This document shows, one piece after another, positions 43,764 through 55,268 of a DNA stretch of 64,000 nt (its first letter is position 1; each line of letters opens with the position of its first letter). Below the pieces are notes generated by a model, which saw nothing but the letters and a program-made list of their open reading frames with translations, made no database searches and had not been told where the DNA came from. The stretch is from NCBI GenBank assembly GCA_009767595.1, contig VSDK01002022.1, positions 115,825-179,824 on the forward strand, read 5' to 3'. The translations under genes and the position numbers were made by a program. Source of the DNA: Symbiodinium kawagutii (taxonomy: Eukaryota; Sar; Dinophyceae; Suessiales; Symbiodiniaceae).

Positions 43764-43783
43764 AAGCCACTTTTTGGCCCAAA
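43764..43783 (+). other. weak spliced-leader-like relic
   Basis: AGCCACTTTTTGGCCCAAAT resembles the 3' part of the dinoflagellate spliced leader (AGCCATTTTGGCTCAAG) but needs two insertions and two substitutions. It lies about 50 bases upstream of the sulfotransferase ATG, where a leader relic of a retroposed mRNA would be. Could be chance. Confidence 0.25.
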
Positions 43784-43831
43784 TCACTTTTGTCCACAGC
43801 TTAGGAGATTTGCTCCTGTCGATCCCACGAA

Positions 43832-44992
43832 ATGTTTGACATGTTGCGTGCTAGTTGCATAAGTTGCATAGTAGTGACTATGGTGTCTGATGCAGTGTTT
43901 TTTTGGAATCCTGCAAAGCTCATGGGACGGATCCACCACATCGAGGCCAGAACCGTGGCCAGCGTTTCAAAACAGACAACATCGTTTCCAAAAGGCGAAA
44001 AGAAGAGGTGTCAATACAATTTGGTGCTGCACGTTGGGATGCACAAAGCTGCCTCCTCCTGGATACAGCAATTCATCGTGTCAAATCGGGAATGGATCCA
44101 GAGTGAATTTGGCATTTTTACTGGCAACTATTCCGACAGGAAAGATCCTGCCGCAATTTGGTTTTCGCTGCAAGAGGGAGAGAGCCATGAGATGGCTGAG
44201 ATGGCTGAACGGATAATCCAAGACATAAATTCCAGACTGGGCAAGCAACACATTGTCTTGTCCAGTGAGGCCTTTGAGCTGCTCAATGCAACGCAGTGGG
44301 AGATTTTCAAGTCTCGTTTGGCTGACTCTGGACAATGCATGCGTTTGGTGATGGTGCATCGCCAGGCATCCGAACAAGTAGTATCCCAGTGGAGGCAGTG
44401 GACTAAACGCCGAAAAAATGGTCAAGAAACATTCGGAGTTACTTTCTTGGAGCAGGCCAATGCACGTTTCTCACCAAATCATGCAGTGAGAATATGGGAC
44501 ACAATATCAACAGCTGCTCCTGGACCTGTTGGCGTGTCATATGAGTACTTGAGAGAAAGGAACTACTCCATTGCAGCCTTCTTGTTTTGCAACGTTACTC
44601 TCCGCCTCGAAGGCACTCCCTGGAAACAGTGTTTGTCGTCAATTGCGCAACAGGAGCGCAACACTCCATCAGCAAATGTTTCTCCATCAAACGTTGCAGT
44701 AGATGTGGTCCGTTTGGCAATTCACCTTCAGAGACAAGAGGGCCTCCACTGCACGCACAGGATATATCCAGAAATTGTCAGTGTCGAAGCAACTGCGCTG
44801 CAGATGCCAACTGCATGCGGAACTTTTGAAGCTTTTTTCAAGAAAGGGGACGATGCCTGGTTCAAGAAGAGTTCTGCAGCACGCTCCAGAATCAGGTCAA
44901 CAAAAGAGTGTTGCTTCCTGGATGAAACAAAACTCACCCAGTTTCATTGGAAACTCATCAGGAATGTGTCGGAGTTGGGCAATTGCAGTTGA
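43832..44992 (+). CDS. sulfotransferase-family protein, intronless
   Basis: An intact 386-residue ORF, the clearest recognisable host-type gene here. A hydrophobic stretch at residues about 9-25 (CISCIVVTMVSDAVFFW) could be a signal anchor, as in Golgi type II sulfotransferases. Residues 64-81 (LVLHVGMHKAASSWIQQF) match the 5'-phosphosulfate loop with Lys72. LVMVHRQASEQVVSQW at 172-187 matches the 3'-phosphate site, with Arg177 and Ser185 at the usual eight-residue spacing. LSSEAFELL (143-151) is also typical. The family moves sulfate from PAPS to carbohydrate or other hydroxyl and amino acceptors; the substrate cannot be read from sequence. The gene has no introns although it lies between candidate exons (42739 and 46051) of a long gene on the same strand, so it looks like a retroposed copy nested in an intron. 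The Met at 43841 is an alternative start. Confidence 0.75.
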   Translation: MFDMLRASCISCIVVTMVSDAVFFWNPAKLMGRIHHIEARTVASVSKQTTSFPKGEKKRCQYNLVLHVGMHKAASSWIQQFIVSNREWIQSEFGIFTGNYSDRKDPAAIWFSLQEGESHEMAEMAERIIQDINSRLGKQHIVLSSEAFELLNATQWEIFKSRLADSGQCMRLVMVHRQASEQVVSQWRQWTKRRKNGQETFGVTFLEQANARFSPNHAVRIWDTISTAAPGPVGVSYEYLRERNYSIAAFLFCNVTLRLEGTPWKQCLSSIAQQERNTPSANVSPSNVAVDVVRLAIHLQRQEGLHCTHRIYPEIVSVEATALQMPTACGTFEAFFKKGDDAWFKKSSAARSRIRSTKECCFLDETKLTQFHWKLIRNVSELGNCS

Positions 44993-46050
44993 CAAAGCTG
45001 AAGACTCTAGTGCCACACTAGACGATGTCATTGCAAATCTCAGTGTTGTTGTTCAGTGCAGCATTGCGAAGCAACCACGTTGAAAGTGACCAGTGGACAG
45101 CCGATGATGATCGGGCTTGGTCGCGCCATGGAAAAAATCACCAGTGTATAGAGGTCACCTTTGGAGTTGTAACAGACAGCATTGGGTGCCTTTCAGATCC
45201 TTTCAACGTATCGTCAAGTTTTCCAACTGATGAATTCTTGGATGCCTCGAATATACACCTTGTCACGGCAAGACATAGCGATCGATACGAGAGTTGTACC
45301 CTTGGACACCTCTATACAAATCATAAAAAATAGCGGTTTGCTATGGGGTCGTCAATGCGTCACAATTTGTTTGTTAAAGCATGATCAGACTCGCTCCATT
45401 CTTCATAGATTGAAGAAAAGCCCCCAATTTGGGAGCTCAAATGTGCTGTGACCAACCGAAGGGCTATTTGCTGGACATGTTGAGCTCATGTTGGCTTGCA
45501 TCAACGTATATTTGTTGCATCACTTGAAAAGAATCTTCAGATGTCAAATAACATGTGTTTTGATTGTGCCTTTGTTGGTGAAGATCTACCCTAACATGAA
45601 TTCACATGTTTTTGTTCGTTCAACATCCCAAAATGTGGAGAAGAGAAGAGGTGATTGCAGATCTTGATTCAAATCTACAATCAACAGCAGCGTACTTTGG
45701 TGTAAGCAGTTGACTGAGATCCATGTTTGTGATGAAAGGAGTGCCAACCATTCCTAGTCATTAAATCAACTCACATGTTTTTTTTCTAACCACTTACTTT
45801 CCGTATTTACTTTTCTAAGCCATATTTACGGTCACTTATGCTTAGTTGCTATGAATTGCAGTTAGTGACACTAGCAGCACTGGTTGTTTGATGGTTAACA
45901 ATGGCAGATGAAATCAATTTCAGTAGTTAAAACTTATGACTGTTATATAATTAGTTGAATCAGTTCATTAGTTGAATCAATGAGTTCAGTTACAACTGAT
46001 TTAGCCTTTGTTTAATGGTTCATGTTGGTTATTTGTTGACCTTCCCGCAG
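44993..46050. other. 3' flank of the sulfotransferase and intron-like DNA
   Basis: Transcript-like sequence without a clear ORF to about 45460, then AT-rich DNA. No further gene seen. Confidence 0.45.
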
Positions 46051-46114
46051 GACTTGCCCAGCTGGCATGGTGCTGCAGACGCCACGCTTGAGGCACTGGA
46101 AGCTGCTTCAGCTG
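46051..46114 (+). CDS. candidate exon, long plus-strand gene
   Basis: AG-G acceptor CTTCCCGCAG before GAC. Reads DLPSWHGAADATLEALEAAS up to GTGCTG at 46115; the frame stays open as AGAEEW to a TGA at 46130. Ala-rich helix. Confidence 0.43.
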
Positions 46115-46679
46115 GTGCTGAGGAATGGTGATGGTTAGAGCCAGCTGGTGATGTTTGAGCATGGCTAAGCCAGCACCCGTGTGGCGGCTTCAGCTTAAGA
46201 TGGTGATAATCAGAATGGTGAATCAACCTTTAGGAATGGTGGGTTCACAATGGTTCAGTATGATGCTGAATGATAGCCAATATGATGCTGAATGATAGTC
46301 GATCATCACAACCATGCTATCCATTTTTGTTGATAAATGCGAACTGTGTGGTTGTGATGATCGTGCATGCTGAGGGTTGTTCAAGATGGTTGATGACAGT
46401 TAAGGAGCATTGAGCTTGCTAAGGGTGAAGAAGTGTGGACTTTGATGGTCAATGATGGTCAATGATGGCCGAAAGCAGTTCCCACGTTGGAAGCATTTTC
46501 AATTTCGGCTTTTGCTGTCGCTGGTAAGACGCTGAGACTGTGCGCATGGCCAAAAGCCCGTGTCACTATGATCAGCCTGCATATTGCCAGCTAAAGATGG
46601 CCAGCAACGCCAATATCATTAGGGACAAGCACAGAATATTTGTTCGTAGGTGGTAGAATCAGTGCTGATGACGACGACT

Positions 46680-46680
46680 G

Positions 46681-46741
<61 letters not shown>

Positions 46742-46742
46742 A
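46680..46742. repeat. (GAT)n microsatellite
   Basis: About 20 uninterrupted GAT units. No gene. Confidence 0.97.
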
Positions 46743-47569
46743 TGGTGGTTCGCAAGATCACAATCTAAATAGGATGCGGATGCTTGTAGAAGTTATATGG
46801 CCAGAAGTCATCGACCATTTTTTCTGCATATGATAGATATGTTGGACGCCGGTTGTGGCTATGCACAGAAATATTGGTTTGAATTGTGGACACATTCATG
46901 GTGACATGGTAATTACAATTATCATGCTCTTTGGTAGCATGACAGAAAGACGGAATCGCAATCACACCGCAATCTGATGCACACAGTTGCGATGTTTCAG
47001 GCGCTAAACGGACAGATAGTGTATGATAGTTTCTATTAGACCAACAAATCAGGAAAGGTTGTAGGAGCTTGAGGTCCACCCAGCATCTTATCAAGAAGAC
47101 GTTTGATAGGTTTACATAGACGAATTGGGATGGTTATCGGGTATGAGTGTGATATGATTAGAGTGTGTGTGTGTATGTGATTTGTGATACGGATCAGAGA
47201 TTTGACCATCGCACATCTGGGTACAGACGAAGCTGGCTCAAGTGACTGTAGATGTGTCATGACGCCTGTCACTACAAAGTCCCGCGCTAGATCTGTGAGT
47301 ATCAATGGGATAGCCCGAGCCAACTATGGTCAGTGGAAAAGTGCCAAGAACTTGGGGGGCTTCCCGTGGAGATCCGCGGTTGCGAACAAGACATTTGGGG
47401 AATGTCACTGTTGAGGGTGAATCACGGATTAATGATTGTCATGCATGAACTGCTGATGGTAATCAACCTGTCTCGGCCATATTAATTATGTTTTAGCAGT
47501 GTTAACTCTTGTCAGCCATTTTTCAACATATATTAAGCATATTCAAGCATCTATTCTCATCATTTTCAG
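46743..47569. other. intron-like DNA, no gene seen
   Basis: Moderate AT content and a short GTGTGTGT tract at 47165. A few open stretches (for example 47184-47414 plus) lack exon-like composition or splice signals good enough to call. Confidence 0.4.
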
Positions 47570-47703
47570 CTGAACACCTGTGGCACATGTTGATCCAAGA
47601 GGTGGCATTGCCGTGGCACCAGGTGGCTGTGTCGTCGCTGAGCAGCTCTGAGAAAGAAGCGCCACAGGCAAGCGGTGAAATGGGGAAGCGAAGGCTGAGC
47701 CAA
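47570..47703 (+). CDS. candidate exon, long plus-strand gene
   Basis: Acceptor CATCATTTTCAG, donor GTAGGA at 47704. Reads EHLWHMLIQEVALPWHQVAV, then SSLSSSEKEAPQASGEMGKR. A helix pair followed by a Ser/Glu-rich linker. Strong coding character. Confidence 0.5.
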
Positions 47704-48378
47704 GTAGGAGCGCCAGGATCATGTAACAAGGTATAATCAGGAAGAATAAGGATCATCAGGATACCAATGATATGAATAATAAGGATTAGGATACCAATGA
47801 CAAGGAAAACTCAGGAATCTAGGAATTCAAGGTTGCCAGAATTATGAGGATACCAACATGATCCAAAATGTAATGAAGCTAAGGAGATCTAAAGGGGGTA
47901 CCCCCAGAATCACAAACCGGTCGATGCAATTGGAAATAGGGGCAACAGTTGAGGTTGGCCAACCTGGGAACAAAATGGTGTCTCAAGATGTTGGTTTTCA
48001 GTGCAGCAACAAATGACTGTAGAAAGGATGTCAGCACTAATAAGTATCCGCTAATTGACCGACCGTGATGAACCACGAGCACACTGTTGCTATTAACACA
48101 ACCAGTGAATCATGTTTCATCAACATCCAACAAGCTGGTGCTGGATGCCCTAGGGCTTCTTTTGCTGCCGGTGCAACACAGCCAGCCATCCAGCCCATCA
48201 GCCATGTCAAATAAATATCCTGCACATGGATCAACTTACCTATACCTACAAATCTTCCAACCTGCATGTCCACCTACTTAATCATCCACATGTTTTCTTT
48301 CTATCTTTTTTTGTTGCTTGTTCATGTGTTTGCCTCCCTCTTCTTTTGATTTTGTATCATGTGTCCTCTCGCCTGTAG

Positions 48379-48466
48379 AAAATGTGCAGCTGCGGATGGT
48401 TGTGAATTCTCACCACTCCTTTCCAGCGAACTCACGGCCCATGCGACCCTCAACCTTGGTTTTCAG
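48379..48466 (+). CDS. candidate exon, possibly extending to about 48590
   Basis: Acceptor CTCGCCTGTAG; CAG before GTCCAT at 48467. Reads KCAAADGCEFSPLLSSELTA, then HATLNLGFQ. The same frame stays open (VHCHGCASAHEITWSAVICT) to about 48640, so the exon may be longer. A minus-strand reading is less convincing. Confidence 0.38.
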
Positions 48467-48649
48467 GTCCATTGTCATGGCTGTGCATCGGCTCATGAAA
48501 TCACTTGGAGTGCGGTCATTTGTACTCACCTGGAGGGCGCGGCTTGCACCTCGGCAACGCAATCCGCTAATATGTCGCAACACATGGCGGGCAGGCACCC
48601 CATGAGACGACTTGTCAAGAAGTCGCTAGCTCTGACCTATTGATACGGT

Positions 48650-49600
48650 CTGCCGCATTGATCCGTTGATTCACAGCTCTGCAAATGTTTACTTTGGCAT
48701 TCCGACTGAGAGAATGCCGGTGGCCGAAAATAATGCAGAAAAGCAGTCAAGAGAACCGCCCGCGGGCCATGGCACCACAAGATGCCCGCTAAGGATTCGC
48801 GGAGCTAGGCTACCAAGAGCCTAGACGAAACGCATCCAAACCCTTTTTGAATATGTTGCTTTACATGTGTCATCTTTAAATGAATTTTCATGTTTGATTT
48901 TATGGATTCATTAATTATCATTAATTTATGTTTTTATTAATGCGTTCAATTTTTTTTGATCTATTTTGTTGGTTTACTCATTTTTGATTTGTTGTTTTCA
49001 TCTTTTTACTTGTTTTGTTGTTTATTCATCAACCATTTTTGATTATTCGTATATTCATTTTTCACTTAGTTATTCAGTCTGAATTTATGCTTACAGTTTG
49101 TTTTCCATTTATTCATTGTTCATTGTTTGTTTAAATTGTGCATTTTCTGTTTTGAATGTTTGATGTCTACATTCTATAAGTTTTACTATCTGGTTGACTA
49201 TTTATTTGTTTGTTTTTGTTTTTGTTTGTTTATGTTATTTGTTTCCTTATTTTTTTGATATACCGATCTTTAAAAAAAAAAACGTCATATGTGCAAAACC
49301 ACAGAGATGCATTTGCACTGTAGCCGTTAGCGTGCTGCTGACTGTTCATGGTGGGTCCCTGCTTTACGCCAACATAAGTTCATAAAGTTCGAACATGGGT
49401 TCCCCAAGTGATTCGATGCCTAAAAAGAATAACTAGATCTCTACACTACTTACATGTATGCAGTATGCAACATGCATTTGATTTTCGCCAAAATCATTGC
49501 ATCTTTAAGTTCAGATGTTGATACAGATTGATGTTGTTTACAGTTATATATTTATTGTTGCTGTGGCTACTGTACAACCCCACGCATTTACACCATCCGA
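48650..49600. other. AT-rich intron-like DNA
   Basis: Dominated by TTTGTTT/ATTCATTT words at 48840-49260. No gene seen. Confidence 0.5.
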
Positions 49601-49648
49601 CCCGACATGTGGGTACCACCCGGCATCTCCCGACATGGCACACCAAAG

Positions 49649-49729
49649 GTCCTGGTGGCCGCCCTGCGTGCATTGGGTCGCCTAGCGCCGGAATTGAAGT
49701 CTGAGGTGCTGCTGCCGCAAGAACTGTGG
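49649..49729 (+). CDS. candidate exon, HEAT-like, 27 codons
   Basis: AG-G acceptor (CACCAAAG before G), donor GTTGGC at 49730. Reads VLVAALRALGRLAPELKSEV, then LLPQELW. The V-x-x-A-L-R-A-L-G-R-L-A-P-E pattern is HEAT-like. The frame upstream to 49608 is also open (MWVPPGISRHGTPK), so the exon may begin earlier. Confidence 0.5.
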
Positions 49730-50362
49730 GTTGGCCGATGAATCGGTACGTCATTGGGCTGGTCGGATCTGGTTGGCTTTTGTTTTTTTCCAATGCATGT
49801 TGAACGCTGCAAATAATCACTGATTGCCGCATCAAAACTCTTTTTCTGAAATGATTAAATGTGCCATGACGGTTTCCTTTTTAACTTTGGAAACCACGAC
49901 CAAGAGAAACATGAGTCAAGTTCATACAACAATGGCTGGTGTGTACAGTCATGTTCCCTACGTCAGATCATGACTCACATTTTACTTTCGACCAAACATG
50001 CTTGCGACAGAAGTAGCAACACAACAATCATAACAATCATAACCCAAACCGTATGGGAAATCATTCTAAGACGTTTTCTGCCTTACAGTCCCAGTTTACG
50101 AACAGAGGACTTGATTGTAAAAAACGTTTGATCATTGCAAAAAACCTTGTTATGGTAACGACAGATGTCTCGCAACTGCGAGAGGTGGAAGTGAACGGCT
50201 CATGAAGCATTTGCTGTCATGATGTCGCCAAGACCAAGAAGTAAACTAAGTAAACCCCAGAAGCGGAGTATCTGAGCAGATCTGAGTATCAAGATGTGTT
50301 CTATGGTCGTGATCTCGGCACAGCAAGTGTCAACAAATCTAATGTTTCAGTGTGCTTTCCAG

Positions 50363-50447
50363 GTATTGGGACAGGCTGGGAGACTCACCGTTTGAACTTC
50401 AAATGTCTCCAGTTTCAACTGGAAGAACTGCGTCACAGGGGGATTCA
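50363..50447 (+). CDS. candidate exon, long plus-strand gene
   Basis: Acceptor TGCTTTCCAG. Reads IGTGWETHRLNFKCLQFQLE, then ELRHRGIQ, with the frame open to 50523. The LEELRHRGIQ turn is PPR-like. 3' limit uncertain. Confidence 0.4.
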
Positions 50448-50777
50448 GATTGATAAACCACCGATGTTTGCCACAAATTTGCCACTAATAGCTGATGATT
50501 TACCTCTAAATGGGGATCATTAGCACGGTGGATCTCCCAGTGTGGTTGGGATTGTCCACCCAGTCAAACACCATTTTCGGGTCGCGCTATGTCACATCCA
50601 TATGTTTCGTTTGACCTTTGGTGATTATTGGATGCTAATGAACCATATCATATTAGCAGGGATGGTTTTTTCATCACAATATTCGGTTGTGGTGCATGAT
50701 GAATCGTCGTTGCCCATGTTTGTTAGCTGGTTGATCTCCCACCGTTTGGAGGGTCGCTAGAGACACAACTGAAAAGC

Positions 50778-50838
50778 AACCTGTGCTACCCGGCGCCACT
50801 TCGGTCGCCAGGCGTTGAGAACCGCCTCACTCCAACTG
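50778..50838 (+). CDS. possible exon
   Basis: After GAAAAG the frame reads NLCYPAPLRSPGVENRLTPT. Possible donor GTGCGG at 50839. A GC-richer island; limits uncertain. Confidence 0.28.
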
Positions 50839-51349
50839 GTGCGGAGCCACAACAAAACAGCGATGCCATATGGGAAAATGGATTTTACGATATCAGAATA
50901 TATGATTTTCAAATGGTTTAAGATCATGTTTAGATTCATGCAATAGTAGCCAATTGACAATATAGAAAGATATAGTCTCAATTGGATATCATAAAAGCAA
51001 GATGATTGTCGCAAGATGTTATCATTGGCAAAGTTTACACACTGATGAAAAAAATGTGCTGGGCATATTTATGTTGATTGCCAAAAATTGTTGGAAGTAA
51101 TGATAATGGTGTCCGGAAAAAAATATGAAAATAGCTCCATACCGTGAAAGCAAGCAGTGCTTTGTCCATCACTAGCCAACCATTGACCATCACTTTTTAC
51201 ACGTTTAGCCCGTAGTGCAACTCGAAGGAGATTGCTGGACACCCTCCCTACGGAGCACCATTGACCATCACTAGCCCACGATTCCTTGATGCCACCATCA
51301 TTTGCCCCGGCAGTAGTTGAGAACTGCCCGGAAATCTGGCTGCACTAAG

Positions 51350-51427
51350 GTTTGTCGCGTGCTGGGCTGTTCCTCCAGCCCCAGCGTGGAAGCCTGCCAG
51401 ATTCAGGCAGGGATGTGGTGCAGGCAG
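51350..51427 (+). CDS. candidate exon, 26 codons
   Basis: AG-G acceptor (CACTAAG before G); CAG before GTGCAT. All three frames are open; the best reads VCRVLGCSSSPSVEACQIQA, then GMWCRQ. Frame undecided. Confidence 0.35.
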
Positions 51428-52436
51428 GTGCATTGGGGAACAAGTGTTAATATTGTTGAATAACGGTTGCTGGTGGTTAATATGTGTTAACAAGCGTGGA
51501 GAATGGTGGATATTGGTGGATAGTGGATAATGACTAATGAACGAAGGATCAACAAGCAAAACAGCAACAAGAACTGGGCTAAGCTAAACTGGGGATATAA
51601 TATAACATCAAGAAGAGGGTACCTTTGTAGAAAAAAAGGACTAGAATGGGCTTTTAACCATATTCGTCCCGCCAATTGTTTAAGTGGATAGAATCGGTGA
51701 GATATGTTTGGTCAGAACCAAGCTCAAAGAAAGTTGTTTTGGTTGTGCGTGTGTGTGTGTGTGTGTTTGTTTTTTTGAGCATGTTGCATCTCACTGGTGG
51801 TTAGAAAGTACTGATGTGTAGTTACATAAATGAACTCATCAATAGAAGTAGTGTACATATGAAAGCGTTCAATTGCTGCTGTCTATCTGATTGATTATCT
51901 ACAGATCGATCAGAATTGACCACGATGACCTTTCGCCACTACAGGTGCCAGCGTCAGCAGTACTTGCATCCTTACGACCTGAGCAGTGATGGAATTGTGC
52001 CTCTTCTCCGAGCATTTATCGTTTTATTCCTTTTGTTCCTTTTGTTGCTGTATTGTTGTACCTTAACTTAGGTTCTTCGGTTTGAATCCCTATGTAGTAT
52101 GTCCGCATTGGGATTATCTTGGGCGCGCATAGCCCAAAACAGAGGACTTTAAAACTTTTATGATTAGGAGCACATGACCATGTGGATTGGCTCAATATGG
52201 TTTTTGCAGATATTGGATAATGGACAGTACTGTAGCAATGCTCAACAATCGTTTCAAGATGGGTTTGTGATGCTTATCAATCATGAGGCAACGTAATGCA
52301 TCATAGGGCAAAACCCTATTCATTTTCATACCCATATCATCCCAAACCCCAAAGCTGTGACAAAGATAAACATTGATCATATATGATCATATCACCTTTG
52401 GATATCAGGATCACATCTTGTAATTGACCTTTGGAG

Positions 52437-52473
52437 TCGTACACGGCTTATTGCGGCTTCGCATGCCTCGAAG
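52437..52473 (+). CDS. possible short exon
   Basis: CTTTGGAG acceptor, donor GTAATC at 52474. Reads RTRLIAASHASK or SYTAYCGFACLE depending on frame. Weak. Confidence 0.22.
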
Positions 52474-52651
52474 GTAATCATCACTGCAATCATGATGTTA
52501 TCGTTGGCCAAGGCTAGTGCCCTCAGCGTCCCTCGGCACTTCGTAGGGGACACCACACCACCATCACAACACCATCCCCGTCCGCGGGGCCAAAGTGTTC
52601 CAAGTGGTTCACCAAACTACCCAAGTTTGGGGATGTTTGGGGTACAGTTCG

Positions 52652-52725
52652 AGGCCATCCAAGGCCATCCAAGGCCATCCAAGGCCATCCAAGGTCATCC
52701 AAGGCCATCCAAGGCCATCCAAGGC
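52652..52725. repeat. 10-bp tandem repeat (AAGGCCATCC)n
   Basis: About seven copies, one with a T for C change. Frames through it are artefacts. Confidence 0.95.
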
Positions 52726-52743
52726 CCATGTAATCGTCCCCAG

Positions 52744-52819
52744 GTCGCCAGATATAGGGGTTCTCCCCGACACATGAACCACTTGTACCGTTGGGTGCAT
52801 AGCATTCCCTGCCACATGG
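52744..52819 (+). CDS. candidate exon, long plus-strand gene
   Basis: AG-G acceptor (TCGTCCCCAG before G), donor GTGTTG at 52820. Reads VARYRGSPRHMNHLYRWVHS, then IPCHM. Confidence 0.38.
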
Positions 52820-53113
52820 GTGTTGGTCTATTATCAATAGAGTGCCCCAAAACCGCAACAATGATGCTGTTTGATAAGAAATAGACATGGTGTTTGCAAG
52901 TATTTGCAGGGTTGTTCGGTACTCCATTGTAGTTGTCAAGTATTTGACTTGATTGCTATCACCGTATCACCCATCAGCAGCCACTATCAGCCACATTCTG
53001 TGAGGCTCTTGTTTTTAGGTGTGACTTCCGCGCCTCCCTTGCTTCCTCCCTTTCTTCCTCCTGCCTTCATTCCTCCCCTCCACCCGCCTCCTCCTCGTCA
53101 TCCTCCTCACAAC

Positions 53114-53138
53114 CATCATCATCATCATCACCACCACC

Positions 53139-53181
<43 letters not shown>
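53114..53181. repeat. (CAT/CAC)n microsatellite
   Basis: Uninterrupted CATCATCACCACCAC-type repeat. A (GT)n tract follows at 53230-53249 and abuts the next exon's acceptor. Confidence 0.95.
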
Positions 53182-53182
<1 letters not shown>

Positions 53183-53251
53183 GTTACCGTGGTTGACCAC
53201 CGACCCCAGTGTCATCGTCATAAGTCCGTTGTGTGTGTGTGTGTGTGTCAG

Positions 53252-53326
53252 CTTTGGCGCGGTACGCAGTAGAGGATGAGGAACACCTCAGTGCCCTGTG
53301 CCACTACCGGACGCCGCGGTCTTTGT
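53252..53326 (+). CDS. candidate exon, long plus-strand gene
   Basis: Acceptor GTGTGTGTCAG, donor GTGGTG at 53327. Reads LARYAVEDEEHLSALCHYRT, then PRSL. Very protein-like. The acceptor is formed by a GT microsatellite, so repeat-length changes could affect splicing. Confidence 0.47.
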
Positions 53327-53968
53327 GTGGTGGCAGTGGCATTTGGTGCACAGCACATGATGATGTTTTTTCGATGGTGGAGTTTAGTGCTTGTTGAGGT
53401 TTTTGATGGTTTTTCCTGACGGAGTTTTCTGCTGGTAGACCTGCGAGTGGTGTTTCCTGCTGGTGGTCGGGGTGTTGTGTCTTGGTGGGGTCGTTTTGGT
53501 CAGTGGTGGTGTTTGGGCGGTGTTCTGGTGTTTTTTCGTCGTGGTGTCTTAGAGGGTCGCATTGTTGTCTTGTTCCGGTGAAACTTTGCTGTAGTGTTTT
53601 TGATTTTGTGTTTGGTGTTTTCTTGGGTTATGATGTTCTGGTTGTGGTGTTTCGGTGGCTGCGGTTTGGTTCTGTATTCGAATTTCTTTGCTCATCGTGG
53701 TGGTTTATTTTTCATCATTCACGACATCGTCGTTGCTCTGCCTCCGTGTCTTTGCTTCTCCCTTGTTTTATTTCCTTCTACTTCAATCATCCTCTCTATC
53801 CCTCAGGACTCCCGTTGGGCATTTTAACACGTGGGGTTGTCCTAACCAAACAACCAATCGAGGTTTCACATTACATTATAGTACTATTTGCAATTGATTG
53901 CTATTTCTATCCATTAGTTGGTCAAGCTACTTTTGTTGGTTCCAAGGTTACCATCATTGACCAACCAG

Positions 53969-54067
53969 CCATGGCCGCTCCAGGCTCTCCAACTCTTCCG
54001 CGCTCTGGCGCGCCACGATCCGCAGCTGTTGTCCACCCCACAGGCGAACTGGGGCAGAAACCCAACA
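53969..54067 (+). CDS. candidate exon, 33 codons
   Basis: Acceptor TGACCAACCAG, donor GTATGG at 54068, phase-symmetric. Reads PWPLQALQLFRALARHDPQL, then LSTPQANWGRNPT. WPLQALQLF echoes the WQxSLRLF of the exon at 36328. An alternative frame, MAAPGSPTLPRSGAPRSA, is also open. Confidence 0.45.
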
Positions 54068-55268
54068 GTATGGATGCCATGGGAGATAATCGGTAGTGGC
54101 ATCCAACCATTGTTGGTTCATAGTGGCATCCAACCATCTTGTAAGTCGGTTTATAGTGGCGATGAATAATGGTGAATGGTATATAATACATAGTGGAACT
54201 AAGTAAGGATTTTAATCGACGGTTTACAGAGACGACCATCGACCAGATAAAATGGGGTGTTGTCAACTCCAACAGAATTGCTTTGTAGCCACGGAAACCA
54301 CTGGTACCAGTTTGGATAGATCTGGCCAGCTGGTATGATGGGTTTACAAACGCACCTATCAGCCTTAGTCATCATCAACCTTGCGGTTGTCTTGTTCATG
54401 AATAATTCTACTCTGGTTTTGGGTTCATTGATAGTGACTGACGAGGATCAAGAATGTTCAACAATTGTCAGTGGTGGCTAATTGAGAATGCTTAAGAGTG
54501 GTGGGTAGCGGAAATGGTTTCAATGATGCCTAATCGCTTCAATGATACCTCTGCCCATGTGTTACTACAAATCGATTTCATGGTTGCAAAAGAGGGAAAT
54601 GGCTGATAGTGGACTAACCATGATTGCCAGTACTTGTTGATAGAGGTAAATCATAGCAAGCATCAAACAGCAGTATTCAACAATTGCTGGGGAGAATTTC
54701 CAATCCACACCAATCCGCCAATCCACGATGTTTATTTTTTAATGTTGAGAGTCCCAATGGTTGTGCAGCAGTGCCAATGTTGTTTTGAATGCCAGGGTGA
54801 GAGTTTGGAGCCAGCATCAGTTGCCACAAGCTATTAGAAAGTTCATGATGAAGTAGATGTCCGGCCGGGATAGTCATGTATCGATCGGTTCTATACTATA
54901 CTTAATAAAAGCACAATGACGCACACAATCCAGCTTATCATTGAAAGATACATAGGCACAAGAGTGCACCAGCAAACATACCAACCAGGCATCTTTTCAG
55001 TTTGCGTCCGGAGTTTGATTCCGTTGTTCACGAACCATCATCCAGCCACTCTCCAAAGGTTATTGAACCGTTGATGAATCATTCACCGATCATTGCATGA
55101 TTATTCATTCTTGAACCACTAACTAGTCAGTAATCCACCAGTAGCCGACCTTTCATCAGCCCATGAAATCCATGGATTTCATATGATTTCATATGATTTC
55201 ATATGATTTCATATGGTTTCATAGGACTTCATATGGTTTTTTCCATTGGTTTTCCTTGGTAGCTACAG

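Noticed and set aside
48410-48598. Minus-strand frame opposite the exon at 48379.
   Set aside because: Plausible composition, but splice signals and the surrounding exon ladder favour the plus strand.
53482-54096. 204-codon open frame on the plus strand.
   Set aside because: Most of it has intron-like GT-rich composition and Phe/Val/Cys-rich translation; only 53969-54067 looks exonic, and in a different frame.
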